Source: Myxococcus stipitatus
GTDB lineage: Bacteria; Myxococcota; Myxococcia; Myxococcales; Myxococcaceae
Direction of reading: 5' to 3'
Assembly (NCBI RefSeq): GCF_038561935.1
Contig: NZ_CP102770.1
Coordinates: forward strand, 1-64,000
Length of the DNA: 64,000 nucleotides
The notes beneath the pieces were generated by a model, which had not been told where the DNA came from, ran no database searches, and saw only the letters and a list, made by a program, of their open reading frames with translations. Below are positions 25,939 through 35,478 of the stretch, one piece after another; within the stretch, counting starts at the first letter, position 1, and every line of letters begins with the position of its first letter. Position numbers and translations under genes: made by a program.

Positions 25939-28131
25939 ATGGCGCGCGCGACGAGAGCGGTCGGGACGGGGTGGATGCTCCTCCTGCTGGCGGCGATGTC
26001 GAGCACCGGCGCCACGGCCTGTCGCGAGGAGGGGGGGCTGACGGGGGCACAGGGCCGGCTGCGGCTGTCCCACGAGCGGCTCGACTTTCCCTTCGCCTAC
26101 CCCGGCGGCGTCCGCGAGGCCGAGGTCCGGGTGATGAACGCGGGCCGTGCTCCGCTGGATGTCACCTGGACGCAGGTGGACGAGCCCTTCTCGCTGGTGG
26201 ATGTGCCTCCCGTGCGCGTGGCCTCGGACGAAGTGCCCGTGCGGCTGCGCTTCAGCCCCCGTGCCACGGGCACCTTCCAGACGCGGCTCTCCGGCACCGC
26301 GTCCGATGGGGGACGCGTGGAGCTGGTGCTGTGGGGCGAGGCACGGCCGGTGCCGGACTGCGTGGCCTCGACGTGTGCCGCCGCGGCGTTCGACCCCGTC
26401 ACCGAGCGCTGTGTGGAGACGCTGCTTCCGGACGGCACCGGGTGTGACCCGGGCAACGCGTGTCTCACCACGGCCACCTGTCAGCAGGGGCGGTGCAAGG
26501 GGCTCGAGCGGCCGTGTGATGATGGCAACGCCTGCACCACGGACGTGTGTCACGTGTTGGATGGGTGCTCCGCGGTGCCCGCGCCGCCGTGTCCCGGGGC
26601 CGGAGCGTGTCAGGTGGGCACGTGCGACCCGAAGCTCGGGTGTGCCCTCGTGGATGCGCCGGATGGGACCTTCTGCGGGACGGAGCGCGGCTGTGACGCC
26701 GCCGACGTGTGCGTGGAGGGCACGTGCGCGCGGCGCAACCTCCCGGATGGCTTCCTGTGTGAGGGGGCCAGTCCCTGTCAGGCGGAGGGGCGCTGCAAAG
26801 GGGCCGTGTGCGTGCGCCCTCCGGCCGTGGCGCTGTCGAGGGACTGGACCCTGGACGTCCATGCGATGCACCGGAACCTGCATGACCTGCTGGTGGGGCC
26901 CGAGGGCGACGTGACGCTGTCGGGCTTCTACGAGTCCGCGCTGCTGGATGCGTCGGCGCCTTCGCCGCTGTTGAGCAGCGAGGCCGCCCGGCGCTGCATG
27001 CTGTGGAACGACCGGCTGTTGTGCATGGACCTGCCGGACGACGGCAAGGTGTCGCTGGTGGAGCGCTACACGGGCGTGCCCCGGTGGACCTTCACCCTGG
27101 CGGCGGCGCGGCCGGACATCGGACAGCGCACCTCCAGCCTCTTCCTGGCGCGCCTGGCGGTGATGGCTCCGGACCGGCTGGCGGCGCTCTTCGAGGCCTA
27201 CCCCGTGGAGCAGGGCCGCGACACACGCTGTCGCATGTACTTCCTGGTGGTGCTGGATGCCCTCGGGCAGCTGGTGTCCGCGCAGGAGCTCACCGACCCG
27301 CTGCTGTCCGAGTGCAACCACCCGCACCCCTTCGGCGTCGCCTCCGACGCGGTGGGGGACCTGTATGTCTCCTTCGCTCCGACGCTGAACCTGGAGGCGC
27401 CGCTGCGTCCCGGTGCGCCGTCGCTGTTCATGGCGTTCTCCTCGGACGGAGTGCCTCGCTGGCGCACGACGCAGCCCATGGAGTCAGGGGAGCTCGCGGT
27501 GGCGAACGGGCTGCTCTTCCCCGAGCGGGGGATGCAGGCCCTGAGCACGCGGGATGGCTCGGTGAAGGCGGTGCTGGAGAAGCCCTTTGGCCGCGCGGTC
27601 GCCACGCGAGAGCGGGTGGTGCCCAGCGCGCCAGGCACCACGGTGAACGCCGACGTGCACCCGCTCCCCCTCGTCACGGAGCTCCGGGGCTTCACGCTGC
27701 CAGGGCTGCAGCCGGCGTGGACGTACTCGCTGCGCGCGCACCAGACCTTCACCTCGAAGGAGCTGCGGCTGGCCACCTGGCCGGAGGCACCCGGGCTTCC
27801 ACCCCGGACCGTGGTGCTCACGACGGCGAAGGACACGCGCGATGAGCAGGCGCTGCTGGTGGGCATCCACGCGACGAGCGGGCGCGAGGCCTTCCAGTGC
27901 CGGCTCGACTACGGGGCGCACTCGGTTCCGCAGCTGCTGGAGCTGGCACCGGGGGCACTGCTGCTGATGGATGGCGCGGAGACGTGCGGAGAATGCGACC
28001 CGCCCTTCGCCTACAGCGCGCAGGCGCGCTTCCACCGCTTCCCCATGCCGGGCCTGCTCCCCGCGCAGGAGCCCTGGCCCGGGACTTTCGGAGGCCCGGG
28101 GCATGACCACCACGAGGGCGCGGACCGCTGA
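25939..28131 (+). CDS. Exported protein with ASH/choice-of-anchor-type domain and Cys-rich repeats
   Basis: Large exported protein of 730 aa. The N terminus MARATRAVGTGWMLLLLAAM... ends near ATAC and could be a lipoprotein signal, though the lipobox is weak. Residues about 35-135 form a beta sandwich like ASH/HYDIN modules (RLRLSHERLDFPFAYPG). Next comes a Cys-rich stretch (about 145-290) with CDDGNACTTDVCH and CVEGTCA-type units, then a large C-terminal part resembling a beta-propeller (about 295-720) with segments such as WTLDVHAMHRNLHDLLVGPE and DLYVSFAPTLNLEAP. ATG 25939 follows GGGGAGG. Role unknown; likely cell-surface. Confidence 0.75.
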   Translation: MARATRAVGTGWMLLLLAAMSSTGATACREEGGLTGAQGRLRLSHERLDFPFAYPGGVREAEVRVMNAGRAPLDVTWTQVDEPFSLVDVPPVRVASDEVPVRLRFSPRATGTFQTRLSGTASDGGRVELVLWGEARPVPDCVASTCAAAAFDPVTERCVETLLPDGTGCDPGNACLTTATCQQGRCKGLERPCDDGNACTTDVCHVLDGCSAVPAPPCPGAGACQVGTCDPKLGCALVDAPDGTFCGTERGCDAADVCVEGTCARRNLPDGFLCEGASPCQAEGRCKGAVCVRPPAVALSRDWTLDVHAMHRNLHDLLVGPEGDVTLSGFYESALLDASAPSPLLSSEAARRCMLWNDRLLCMDLPDDGKVSLVERYTGVPRWTFTLAAARPDIGQRTSSLFLARLAVMAPDRLAALFEAYPVEQGRDTRCRMYFLVVLDALGQLVSAQELTDPLLSECNHPHPFGVASDAVGDLYVSFAPTLNLEAPLRPGAPSLFMAFSSDGVPRWRTTQPMESGELAVANGLLFPERGMQALSTRDGSVKAVLEKPFGRAVATRERVVPSAPGTTVNADVHPLPLVTELRGFTLPGLQPAWTYSLRAHQTFTSKELRLATWPEAPGLPPRTVVLTTAKDTRDEQALLVGIHATSGREAFQCRLDYGAHSVPQLLELAPGALLLMDGAETCGECDPPFAYSAQARFHRFPMPGLLPAQEPWPGTFGGPGHDHHEGADR

Positions 28132-28137
28132 GGCGCG

Positions 28138-29445
28138 TCACCCGACGCTCGCCTCGGCCGACGCGAGCCAGGCCTCGTAGTGGATGCGGCCCAGCGCTGT
28201 CTCCGGAACGGAGCCGCGGCCCAGGGTGCCGATGATGTCCACGCGCTCGGAGTCGTCCGAGGCGGGGTGGATGCGGAACTCGACGCCGCGCCCGAAGGGA
28301 GGCATCCGCAGGCCGTGCCAGCGCAGCGTCCCGCCTCGCAAGCGGAGGCCGCCGTCCTCCAGCACGTGGACATCCAGCTCCAGGTCCAACCCCTGCTCGA
28401 CGAACACCTCGTGCAGCCGGCCCCCACGCACGATGAAGTCCGAGTCGAACTCGCGCAGCACGCCGTCGCAGTACAGCTCCCGGACGAAATGCATGGAGCC
28501 ATCCGCGCGGCGGAAGGTGCGGAAGCGTCCCGGGAAGGTGCAGGGACCTTGCTCGAAGAGGCCCTGACCGAACAGCCGCGTGGCCACCCAGGCCATCATC
28601 CGCGCCGGCAGCGAGGAGAACGTCACCGACGCCCGCGTGTTCCACGCACCCGGGTTGGCGTAGAAGCGGCGGACGCGAGGGTCCACGCGCGCCACCTCGG
28701 GACCCAGCGCCGATGCGAGCAAGGGCCACACATCCGAAGGCCGGGTGCTCTGCCCTCGGTGCACGGCCTTCACGCCTCGGCGGTAGACGCTGGCCGCGGT
28801 CCACGCGGTGAGGAAGCTCCCCAAGAGCAGCCACGCCGCGCGCCGCTCACCCACCAGGCCCGCGTCGTCGCGCTCACGCGGCACGCACAGCGCGCGCACG
28901 GTGGCGAAGGCATAGTGACGCAGCAGGCTCCAGCACGCGCTCAGCATGCGTGACAGGGACAGCGCCAGGCCGTGGGCCATGGCGGTCTCGCCCGGGACGG
29001 CCCCCGCGAGGGCGGGCTGGTCGAACAAGCGCGCGCCCAGCGTCATCTCCACGTGTTGCACCAGCAAGCGCCACAAGGGCTCCCGCGCATGGGCCCGGGC
29101 CTCCTCGAGGAACGCGGCCTCGTGGCCCTGCTCGCGAGCCCTCGCGACATCCCGGATGTGGGCCTCGATCCAGCGCTCGTCCCGGACCTCCCAGGGGAGG
29201 TGCTCCTCGCAGGCCCTCGCATAGGACGCCCATTCCCGCGTGCGAGGCTGGCCTCGCTCATCCACGGGCATGACGGCGGCGCCCAGGCGGGCGAAGGGCT
29301 CCGAGACGCCCCAGAAGCGGCCCAGCGTGACGGCGCTCGCGGCCAGCAGGTGCACCCGGGCCATGCGGCACGGATTCGCGCGGTAGAAGTCCGCGAGCAA
29401 CCCCAAGGCCCGACGGCAGGCGCGGTGACGACGCTCGAAGCTCAT
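28138..29445 (-). CDS. DUF4166-like protein
   Basis: Protein of 435 aa. The N-terminal half is helical with little recognisable similarity (HLLAASAVTLGRFWGVSE...). The C-terminal half (about 255-435) resembles the DUF4166 domain: FSSLPARMMAWVATRLFGQG, then GRFRTFRRADGSMHFVRELYC, followed by a beta barrel with FDSDFIVRGGRLHEVFVE. The role of that domain is unknown. ATG 29445 follows GGAGG by 7 bases. It overlaps by 4 bases (ATGA) the preceding membrane protein, indicating translational coupling. The end is 7 bases from the convergent Cys-rich gene. Confidence 0.65.
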   Translation of the reverse strand: MSFERRHRACRRALGLLADFYRANPCRMARVHLLAASAVTLGRFWGVSEPFARLGAAVMPVDERGQPRTREWASYARACEEHLPWEVRDERWIEAHIRDVARAREQGHEAAFLEEARAHAREPLWRLLVQHVEMTLGARLFDQPALAGAVPGETAMAHGLALSLSRMLSACWSLLRHYAFATVRALCVPRERDDAGLVGERRAAWLLLGSFLTAWTAASVYRRGVKAVHRGQSTRPSDVWPLLASALGPEVARVDPRVRRFYANPGAWNTRASVTFSSLPARMMAWVATRLFGQGLFEQGPCTFPGRFRTFRRADGSMHFVRELYCDGVLREFDSDFIVRGGRLHEVFVEQGLDLELDVHVLEDGGLRLRGGTLRWHGLRMPPFGRGVEFRIHPASDDSERVDIIGTLGRGSVPETALGRIHYEAWLASAEASVG

Positions 29446-30617
29446 GGCGCGACCTCCACAAGTTCTCCACAAGGACGCGTCCGTCCCTCGGCGGCGTCCC
29501 CGCGTCCCAGCCAGCTTCGCGCCGCGCCGGGAGCGGGCGGCCTGCCCAGCCACCGCGCCACGAGGAACGCGCCGAACCGCCACCGCGAGCGCCGCTGCCG
29601 CGTCGCGTGCACGTCCCCCGCGCACCACCGCCGCAGCGTCTCGAAGCCCCACTCGGTGCCCAGCCGCATGAGGGGGCGGAACAGCGCCGCGTCGAGCAGC
29701 TCCCCCAGCACCCCATGGCGCGTCTCGTAGTCGAAGACCGTCTTGAAGTACGTGCCCTCGGGCCGGCGCTCATAGAGCCACAGGCCGCGGCCTCGCAGGA
29801 TGAGGCTGCGCCAGTCGTCCGCGCCGAACTCGAAGATGGAGCGCTGGTGGAGGCTGCTGGCCAGGTAGCGACCCCACCCGACGACCTCGAGCCCGAAGCC
29901 CAGGTGCGTCCGGTAGTCCAGGAGGTGGAAGCCTCGCGCGTCCTGCTCCGGCAGGGCGCGGATGGACGTGAAGCGGATGTCCCAGGCCGTGTGCAGCGCG
30001 GGGTCCTGGGTGCGCTCCCAGACCGTCTCCACCGGCGCGGGGATGAGCACCTCCACGACAATCCGTTGGAGTGGCTGTTGCCCTGTTGGAGTCGGCCGAG
30101 GGTTGCGTCGGAAGGCCCGCCACCGCGCCAGGTCCGTCGCGAAGGTGAGGAGCGCCGTCACCCCCATGACGGTCATCAGCCCGCGCAAGGTGTCGGGCAC
30201 GGGGGGAGGCGCGATGCGCACGCCCGTGGGCAGCAGCCGGTCCACCCACACGGCCTGGAACGTGGCCATGAGGTAGAGCCCCACCAGCACGCTGAGCACC
30301 ACGTGCATGAAGTACTCACCCCGGGGCACCCCTCCCTGGGAGGCCCGGCTGTCGCGCTCCTCCCAGACGTCCGCCAGGGCCACCAGCACGTCCGCGGCGT
30401 AGAGGAGCACGAGCAACCCCAGCGCCCAGCCCTGGAAGCGCACGTGCGGCACCCAGAGGAACTGGAGCGCGTAGATGAGGTGCCGCGCCGTGTGCCAGAG
30501 CACCTCGCGCTGACACTCGGCACGCTCGTGGAGCCGGCCGCGCCAGAGGTGGAAGTAGACGACGTCGAAGGCGCCCAGCAGGCCGATGAGGAGCAGCAGG
30601 TAGAAGGCGACGCTCAT
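29442..30617 (-). CDS. Membrane protein with SRPBCC domain
   Basis: Protein of 391 aa. Four membrane segments occupy the first about 165 residues (SVAFYLLLLIGLLGAFDVV; WALGLLVLLYAADVLVAL; YFMHVVLSVLVGLYLMATF; LMTVMGVTALLTFATDL). Residues about 185-330 look like a START/SRPBCC-type cradle (VVEVLIPAPVETVWERTQDP, then TAWDIRF), which binds lipophilic ligands in other proteins. A basic Trp/Arg-rich tail ends it. Coupled with the downstream DUF4166-like gene. A lipid or polyketide binding role is conceivable, but this is an inference. Confidence 0.7.
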   Translation of the reverse strand: MSVAFYLLLLIGLLGAFDVVYFHLWRGRLHERAECQREVLWHTARHLIYALQFLWVPHVRFQGWALGLLVLLYAADVLVALADVWEERDSRASQGGVPRGEYFMHVVLSVLVGLYLMATFQAVWVDRLLPTGVRIAPPPVPDTLRGLMTVMGVTALLTFATDLARWRAFRRNPRPTPTGQQPLQRIVVEVLIPAPVETVWERTQDPALHTAWDIRFTSIRALPEQDARGFHLLDYRTHLGFGLEVVGWGRYLASSLHQRSIFEFGADDWRSLILRGRGLWLYERRPEGTYFKTVFDYETRHGVLGELLDAALFRPLMRLGTEWGFETLRRWCAGDVHATRQRRSRWRFGAFLVARWLGRPPAPGAARSWLGRGDAAEGRTRPCGELVEVAP

Positions 30618-31288
30618 GCCCGGCGGGATTGCAACGGCGCGGCCACGCCTCCGGAGCGATACAAGCCTTCAATCCGCCAGGACTTCGAGCCGGCGAAGCA
30701 CCGCCGTCGTCAACGCCGTGGACAGGACCGACAACGTCGAGGTCATCCCCAACTTCTCCACAGGGCGCGGTGTCTGGGTGTGTTTCACCGGAGGCGCGGC
30801 CTGGAGAGCCCGGTGCGTCATGAATCGCGCATCAACTGTCGCGTGAGGCTCGCGCGCGGCTAACGGGTGTGGTGGTGCGCTGTCAATTGCTCGTGCTGGG
30901 AATCCACGAAGTATTTTCAGGACGGGTGGTGAATACGACCCGCCCTTGGCCGCTCTGGAACCCGGCCTGACACGGCACCTACCGCGCCACCGACCCTGCG
31001 GGTGGACATGCCCCGCGTACCCGATATTCTTCGGCCATCGTTGACGTTGAAAGACGTGGACGTGTTCCACGTTGCCCATGCGAGGCCCGCCCGGGATGCA
31101 CCCCCTTGGTCCCGGCGCTTGTGTGGAAGGAGTGCGGTTGCCCGGACGACCTTGGAGGTCCGGCGTGCGGCGGCTCCGTTGCAGCGTGGGGGGCCTGCTC
31201 GGGCCCCGGGGGGAAGAGATTCCCTGGGGCCCGAGTCACCTCGTCTGCTTCCGGGCCCACCCGAAGGCCAGGCCCGTCTGCCTGCTGC
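30618..31288. other. 670-base gap with parS-like and DnaA-box-like sequences
   Basis: No credible gene was found in this stretch; a 50-codon minus-strand frame at 30669-30821 is possible but unsupported. It contains TGTTTCAC (30781-30788) and TGTTCCACGTTGCCCA (31063-31078), the second 13 of 16 to the palindrome TGTTCCACGTGGAACA, and a DnaA-box-like TTCTCCACA (30754-30762). A dyad ACGTGGA (31054-31060) / TCCACGT (31066-31072) overlaps the second site. These are weak signals. The upstream promoter of the SRPBCC operon should also be in this gap. Confidence 0.4.
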
Positions 31289-31999
31289 TCAGTCCTTCGT
31301 GTAGACGACGCGGCTGCCGCCGTTCGCCTTCACCTCGGTGCGCGGAGGACGGGTGGCGCACTGGATGGTGGAGCCGCCGCTGGCCTCGACGGAGAGCTTC
31401 TCGGACGGGTCCGCCTCCAGCTGCGAGCCACCGCTGGCCTCCACCTCCAGCCGCTTCACGCCCTTGACGTCCATGGCCTTGATGATGGTGCCGCCGCTGG
31501 CCTCGACCTCCATGTCCCGGGCGCGGCCGGAGAGGTTGACGACGGAGCCGCCGCTGGCCTCGATGTCCAGCTTGTCGGAGTTGATGTCGCGGATGGTGAG
31601 GGCGGCGCCGCCGCTGGCCTCGGCGGAGAAGTCCTCGGAGGCGGAGGCCTCCGCTTCCACGTGGCTGCCGCCGCTGGCGCTCACGCCCTCCACGCGGGGG
31701 CTGGAGATGTAGAGGGTGACGCGGCCGTTCTGCATGCCCTTGAAGAAATTCCCCCGGTCCATCTCCGTGGTGAGCTGGCCGTCCTTCACGACGAGCCGCA
31801 GCTTGGAGAGCTTGTCCGCGGGTCCTTCCAGGCGGACCGACTTGGGGCCGACCTTCACCTGGGCCTTGAGGCCCTGGCCCACGGCGACGGAGTGGAAGTC
31901 GGAGACCTCGCGCGTCTCGGACGTCCGCGAGTCATCCGCGAAGGAGGCACTCGCGAACATGAGCATGGGGACGAGCAGGGTCATGCGGGCGGTCTTCAT
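31289..31999 (-). CDS. Secreted DUF2807 (GIN domain) protein
   Basis: Exported protein of 236 aa. A signal peptide MKTARMTLLVPMLMFASASF precedes a DUF2807-type right-handed beta-helix, the family of putative auto-transporter head GIN domains. After the first strands (FHSVAVGQGLKAQVKVGPK) the sequence has a ladder of VEASGGS-type turns spaced by about 20 residues: SASGGSHVEAEA, SAEASGGAAL, IEASGGSVV, VEASGGTII, VEASGGSQL, VEASGGSTI and NGGSRV. Function unknown; the fold suggests a surface or periplasmic protein. It is transcribed downstream of the large kinase, after a strong hairpin. Confidence 0.85.
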   Translation of the reverse strand: MKTARMTLLVPMLMFASASFADDSRTSETREVSDFHSVAVGQGLKAQVKVGPKSVRLEGPADKLSKLRLVVKDGQLTTEMDRGNFFKGMQNGRVTLYISSPRVEGVSASGGSHVEAEASASEDFSAEASGGAALTIRDINSDKLDIEASGGSVVNLSGRARDMEVEASGGTIIKAMDVKGVKRLEVEASGGSQLEADPSEKLSVEASGGSTIQCATRPPRTEVKANGGSRVVYTKD

Positions 32000-32021
32000 G
32001 GCGGACTCCGTCAGGCAGTGG

Positions 32022-32054
32022 AGCCCGGCATGGGCTCCGTCAACATGCCGGGCT
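32022..32054. terminator. Perfect 11-bp hairpin after kinase gene
   Basis: AGCCCGGCATG (32022-32032) and CATGCCGGGCT (32044-32054) form a perfect 11-bp stem with an 11-base loop, 40 bases after the stop of the minus-strand kinase and about 25 bases before the DUF2807 ATG. Likely terminator of the kinase transcript; no T-run is present. Confidence 0.6.
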
Positions 32055-32094
32055 TACGGATGGGCCACTCGAACGATTGCCCCGGGACCGGGGA

Positions 32095-34650
32095 CTACTG
32101 CTGGGAGAGCAGCTCCAGGGGGACATTCACCGCGCGCGTCTCGCCGGGCTTGATGTCCACGGGCAGCTTGAGCGCCTTGCCGTCCTCACCCACGATTTTC
32201 AGCACCTGCTTGCCGGACGGCACGCTCACCTTGAAGAGCGGCGTCACGCCCAACAGCTGGCCTCCCAGGAAGACCCGCGCATAGGGGTCCGTGGACAGGC
32301 TGAGGTAGCCCGGAGGGCCGCCCGTGGGAGCGGATTCCCGCGACTCGTCCGCGGGGTCCGTCTTGGGAGGAGGAGACCGCGGCGTCCGAGCCGTCGCCTC
32401 CTTGGTGCGCGACCGGCCTGTCTGAGGTCTGCGAGGCGGAGCGCGCTTCTTGTCCTCGGGCTCCTCCGCCGCGAGCGACTTCGAGTCCTCCTCGGCCTTG
32501 TTCTCGGGGACGGACTCGGGAGGCGGGGGCTCGTTCTGGGCCACCTCCGTCGTGGGCTGCTGCTGCGGCTGCGGCGTCGGGGGGGGCGGCGCCACCTGTG
32601 CCTCGGCCTTGGGCGGGACGGGCTGCGGCGTCGGGAGGGGCTTCACCTGGGACGGGTCGCCCGGGGACTCCGCTGGGGGCGACAGCCAGGAGGACACCTT
32701 GCCTCCATCGAGTCCCAGTCCCACCACCGCCGCGCCCACGGCGAGGAGGACGAGCACGGCGGCGACGAGCTTGCGCCCGCCCCGGGAGGCGCCCAACGCG
32801 GGCACGCCGCGCTGCGTGTGGACGTGGGAATCCTCGTCCTCGTGCTCCTCCTCCTCGGAGGAAGCACGCCGGGCGTCCTGGAAGGCGCGGGCGGGCCGGG
32901 TGGTGACGCCCACTTCCGCTTCGGCCTGCGGAGGCGGGAACGAGGCGGCCAACTGCGCCTGGGGACGGCGTCGCGCCGGAGGGGACGCGTTGTTGCGCCG
33001 CGCGGGCACTCCCGCGTGTCCACCGGGCTCCGCGGAGAGCGCGGGGGCACGGGCCACGGAGACCTCCGCCTTGCGCTCGGGCGCGGCGGGCGGCGGCGGT
33101 GAGGGAGGCACGGCGCGCAACGCGTCCCCGGAGCGTCCGGAGCGGGACCGGGCCGCGGCCTCCTCTGCTCCCGAGGTCCTCGAGACCTGGGCCGACGGAG
33201 GCGGGGGCGGCGTGCGCGCGGGCGCCGGCGGGGAGGAGAGCGCGGGCCGCGCGGGCTGGGTGCGGGCCATGGCGGCCGCCTCGGGCGAGACGGGCGGCGT
33301 CTCCTGCGGCGGCGGAAGACGAACGGGCTCCGCCGCGCCTCGGGACGCGAGCCGCTTCTGGGGCGGCTCCCGGAGCACGGGCTTGCGAGGCTCCGGGTCG
33401 GGCGGCGGGGGCGGAGGAGGTGTCGTCGCCGGCTGCGCGGTGGTGGTGGCCCGGCGCGGTGGAGGCGGAGGCGTGGCCTGCGCGGTCGTGCCCGGCTGCT
33501 TCACCGTGGGCACCGCCGTCACCGAGGGACGGCGCGGCTCGGGTGGGCCCGAGCTGGTGTTGACGGTGGGCGGCTCGGGCGCCTCGGGAGCGGACGGCGC
33601 GGGCAGCCCGCCGTTGGCCAGCATCGCCGCCACGCTCGTCTCGCTGGTGGCGTCGCCGTTGGCGGGGCCCGCCATGAGGAGCTGGCGCGTCTGCTCGCGC
33701 CGGTCGGCGAAGAGGCGGCTCATCACCTCGCTGCTCTGCTCGGGGTGCCAGATGAGCGGGCCCACCGCGCGCTCCAGGGCGCGGGCGAACTCCAGCGTGG
33801 AGGAGTACCGGTCCTCGCGCCGCTTCGACAGCGCGCGCAGGACGATGGCGTCCAGCTCCGGCGGTATCTGCTTGTTGGTGCGCGAGGGCGGCGTCACCTC
33901 GCACCGCAGCACCGCGTTCATCATCGCCTCGGCCTGCTTCGCGTAGAACAACCGCATGCCGGTGAGCAGCTCGTGCAGCACCACGCCCAGGCTGAACAGG
34001 TCGCTGCGCGCGTCCAGCGGCTCGCCCATGATCTGCTCGGGCGACATGTAGCCGCTGGTGCCCTTCACCATGCCCACCGCGGTGCGGCTGGCGCGCGCCA
34101 GGTTCTTGGCGATGCCGAAGTCCAGCAGCTTGGTGACGCCCTCGTACGTCACCATGATGTTCTTCTCCGCCACGTCCCGGTGGATGACGGGAGAGGGGCG
34201 GCCCAGCGGGTCCGTGAAGGTGTGCGCGTAGTGCAGCGCGACGGCCGTGTCCCGCACCGACATCAGGCTGAAGCCCATGGGGATGGGGTGGTTGGCCTGG
34301 CGGCACGCCTTCGCCACCTCCACCAGCGTCGCCCCCGGCACGAACTCCATGGCCAGGAACAGCTCCCCCTCCGCGATGTCCAGGTCGAACACCTGGGCGA
34401 TGTGCGGGTGGTTGAACGCGGCCGTGACCTTGGCCTCGTCCAGGAACATCCGGATGAACTCCTCCTCGCCCCGGATGTCCGGCAGAATCTGCTTGAGCAC
34501 CACGAGCTTGCGGAAGCCCGCGAGCCCTCGCTGGGACGCGAGGAAGATCTCCGCCATCCCGCCCGTGGACAGGCGGCTGAGCACCTCATACTTGCCCAGC
34601 GACCGGCTCCTGGAGCCATCGGTCGCGAGCGGCAGCGTCGTCCCACTCAT
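32095..34650 (-). CDS. Large Ser/Thr protein kinase with Pro-rich linker and PEGA tail
   Basis: Eukaryotic-like kinase of 851 aa. The kinase domain (about 18-285) has [20 protein letters not shown] with the catalytic Lys, [17 protein letters not shown] and the activation segment with [12 protein letters not shown] Pro/Ser/Arg-rich linker of about 330 residues (about 300-630) follows, with repeated PPPP stretches, then a hydrophobic segment near 635-655 ([20 protein letters not shown]). Another Pro/Glu-rich section and a PEGA domain ([20 protein letters not shown], about 775-845) end it. Likely a membrane sensor kinase whose tail binds a wall or envelope ligand. Its start is 80 bases from the XRE gene stop. 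Confidence 0.9.
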   Translation of the reverse strand: MSGTTLPLATDGSRSRSLGKYEVLSRLSTGGMAEIFLASQRGLAGFRKLVVLKQILPDIRGEEEFIRMFLDEAKVTAAFNHPHIAQVFDLDIAEGELFLAMEFVPGATLVEVAKACRQANHPIPMGFSLMSVRDTAVALHYAHTFTDPLGRPSPVIHRDVAEKNIMVTYEGVTKLLDFGIAKNLARASRTAVGMVKGTSGYMSPEQIMGEPLDARSDLFSLGVVLHELLTGMRLFYAKQAEAMMNAVLRCEVTPPSRTNKQIPPELDAIVLRALSKRREDRYSSTLEFARALERAVGPLIWHPEQSSEVMSRLFADRREQTRQLLMAGPANGDATSETSVAAMLANGGLPAPSAPEAPEPPTVNTSSGPPEPRRPSVTAVPTVKQPGTTAQATPPPPPRRATTTAQPATTPPPPPPPDPEPRKPVLREPPQKRLASRGAAEPVRLPPPQETPPVSPEAAAMARTQPARPALSSPPAPARTPPPPPSAQVSRTSGAEEAAARSRSGRSGDALRAVPPSPPPPAAPERKAEVSVARAPALSAEPGGHAGVPARRNNASPPARRRPQAQLAASFPPPQAEAEVGVTTRPARAFQDARRASSEEEEHEDEDSHVHTQRGVPALGASRGGRKLVAAVLVLLAVGAAVVGLGLDGGKVSSWLSPPAESPGDPSQVKPLPTPQPVPPKAEAQVAPPPPTPQPQQQPTTEVAQNEPPPPESVPENKAEEDSKSLAAEEPEDKKRAPPRRPQTGRSRTKEATARTPRSPPPKTDPADESRESAPTGGPPGYLSLSTDPYARVFLGGQLLGVTPLFKVSVPSGKQVLKIVGEDGKALKLPVDIKPGETRAVNVPLELLSQQ

Positions 34651-34731
34651 CGGAAGACAGTGAATCTACACCGGCACCCCGACGGACGCGAAAGTCACGC
34701 TCAAAGAAAAGTCCACGAATATCTATATCGC

Positions 34732-35220
34732 TTACTTTTCCGTGAATCCTTGGCGTCGGCCCCGCGACGTCTCGTCGCGTTGAGAGGCGGGGAGGGTGAC
34801 GGCCAGTGCGTTGAGCAGGCGCAAATCCGAGCGGGACAGGCCGCGCAGGTTCTTGCGGAGGTCGCCCAGGACGGGGGGCTCGGCGCGGGAGGCCAGGGGT
34901 GGACGCTTTCGGCCCGGGGGTGTCTCGATGCTCGCGTCCAGGGCGAGCAACAGGTGAGGGGGCACGCGCAGGACGATGCACAGCCCACGCAGGGTGTGGA
35001 TGCTCGGGAGCATGTGGCCGCGCTCCAGGCGTGCGTACACCTCTCGGGCCACGCCCAGCCGCTCCGCCACGGCGGCCTGGGTCATCCCCAGGCTCCGACG
35101 GGCCGTCCGCGCGGACAGGCCCAGGTGGACTCCAAGCTCGGTCTTCACATGTGTCTCGTCCGTCGCGAGGCCACGAGTCTTTCGCGCCTCCTTGCCCGGC
35201 GGCACCCTACTCCGCGCCAT
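34732..35220 (-). CDS. XRE-family transcriptional regulator
   Basis: DNA-binding protein of about 162 aa. Residues about 25-80 form an XRE/Cro-type helix-turn-helix: GLSARTARRSLGMTQAAVAE, then RLGVAREVYARLERGHMLPS, with conserved turn and recognition helix. The C-terminal part (about 85-162) is basic and may dimerize. The frame opens at 35316 but ATG at 35220 better suits the domain. The gap to the divergent RNase R gene holds the inverted repeat at 35319-35361, a plausible operator. Target genes unknown; the kinase gene follows on the same strand. Confidence 0.85.
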   Translation of the reverse strand: MARSRVPPGKEARKTRGLATDETHVKTELGVHLGLSARTARRSLGMTQAAVAERLGVAREVYARLERGHMLPSIHTLRGLCIVLRVPPHLLLALDASIETPPGRKRPPLASRAEPPVLGDLRKNLRGLSRSDLRLLNALAVTLPASQRDETSRGRRQGFTEK

Positions 35221-35318
35221 GGAAGTGACGCACCCTGCGTGAAGACACCGGGATGTGCCGTGAAGTGCGCGGGGGGAGTACCCGAGGCGGGCCGCGTCAG
35301 GGGGCGCGGGGCGCACGC

Positions 35319-35361
35319 GTCCAGTCGGCCGTTTTCGATGTCACGCGCACCCTGACTGGAC
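35319..35361. promoter_or_regulatory. Inverted repeat in the XRE/RNase R divergent region
   Basis: Perfect 8-bp arms GTCCAGTC (35319-35326) and GACTGGAC (35354-35361), 27 bases apart, in the 258-base region between the divergent XRE regulator and RNase R genes. The placement suits an operator or a regulator-mediated loop; no promoter motif can be assigned with confidence. Confidence 0.35.
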
Positions 35362-35478
35362 TGGCCACCTTCCCGTGGCGTTGGCCCGGGGCGCGCATCC
35401 CTCTTCTCCCTTCACATTCCGCGTGTCCCTCCCGCCCGTCCCCTCTGGGACCTGGGCTAAGACGCGCACCAAGGTTCC

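Noticed and set aside
29463..29471. DnaA-box-like TTCTCCACA
   Set aside because: Isolated, and within the coding sequence of the SRPBCC gene.
30669..30821. Possible 50-codon minus-strand gene
   Set aside because: The start has no clear ribosome binding site and the product resembles no family; it may be chance or a remnant.
31300..31700. Regular DNA repeats resembling a CRISPR-like array
   Set aside because: The units are imperfect and in frame, and code for a repeated protein turn; spacers are not unique sequence between identical repeats.
32186..34306. Overlapping minus-strand frame of 706 codons inside the large kinase gene
   Set aside because: It is an alternative frame of the same strand; the kinase motifs are all in the other frame.
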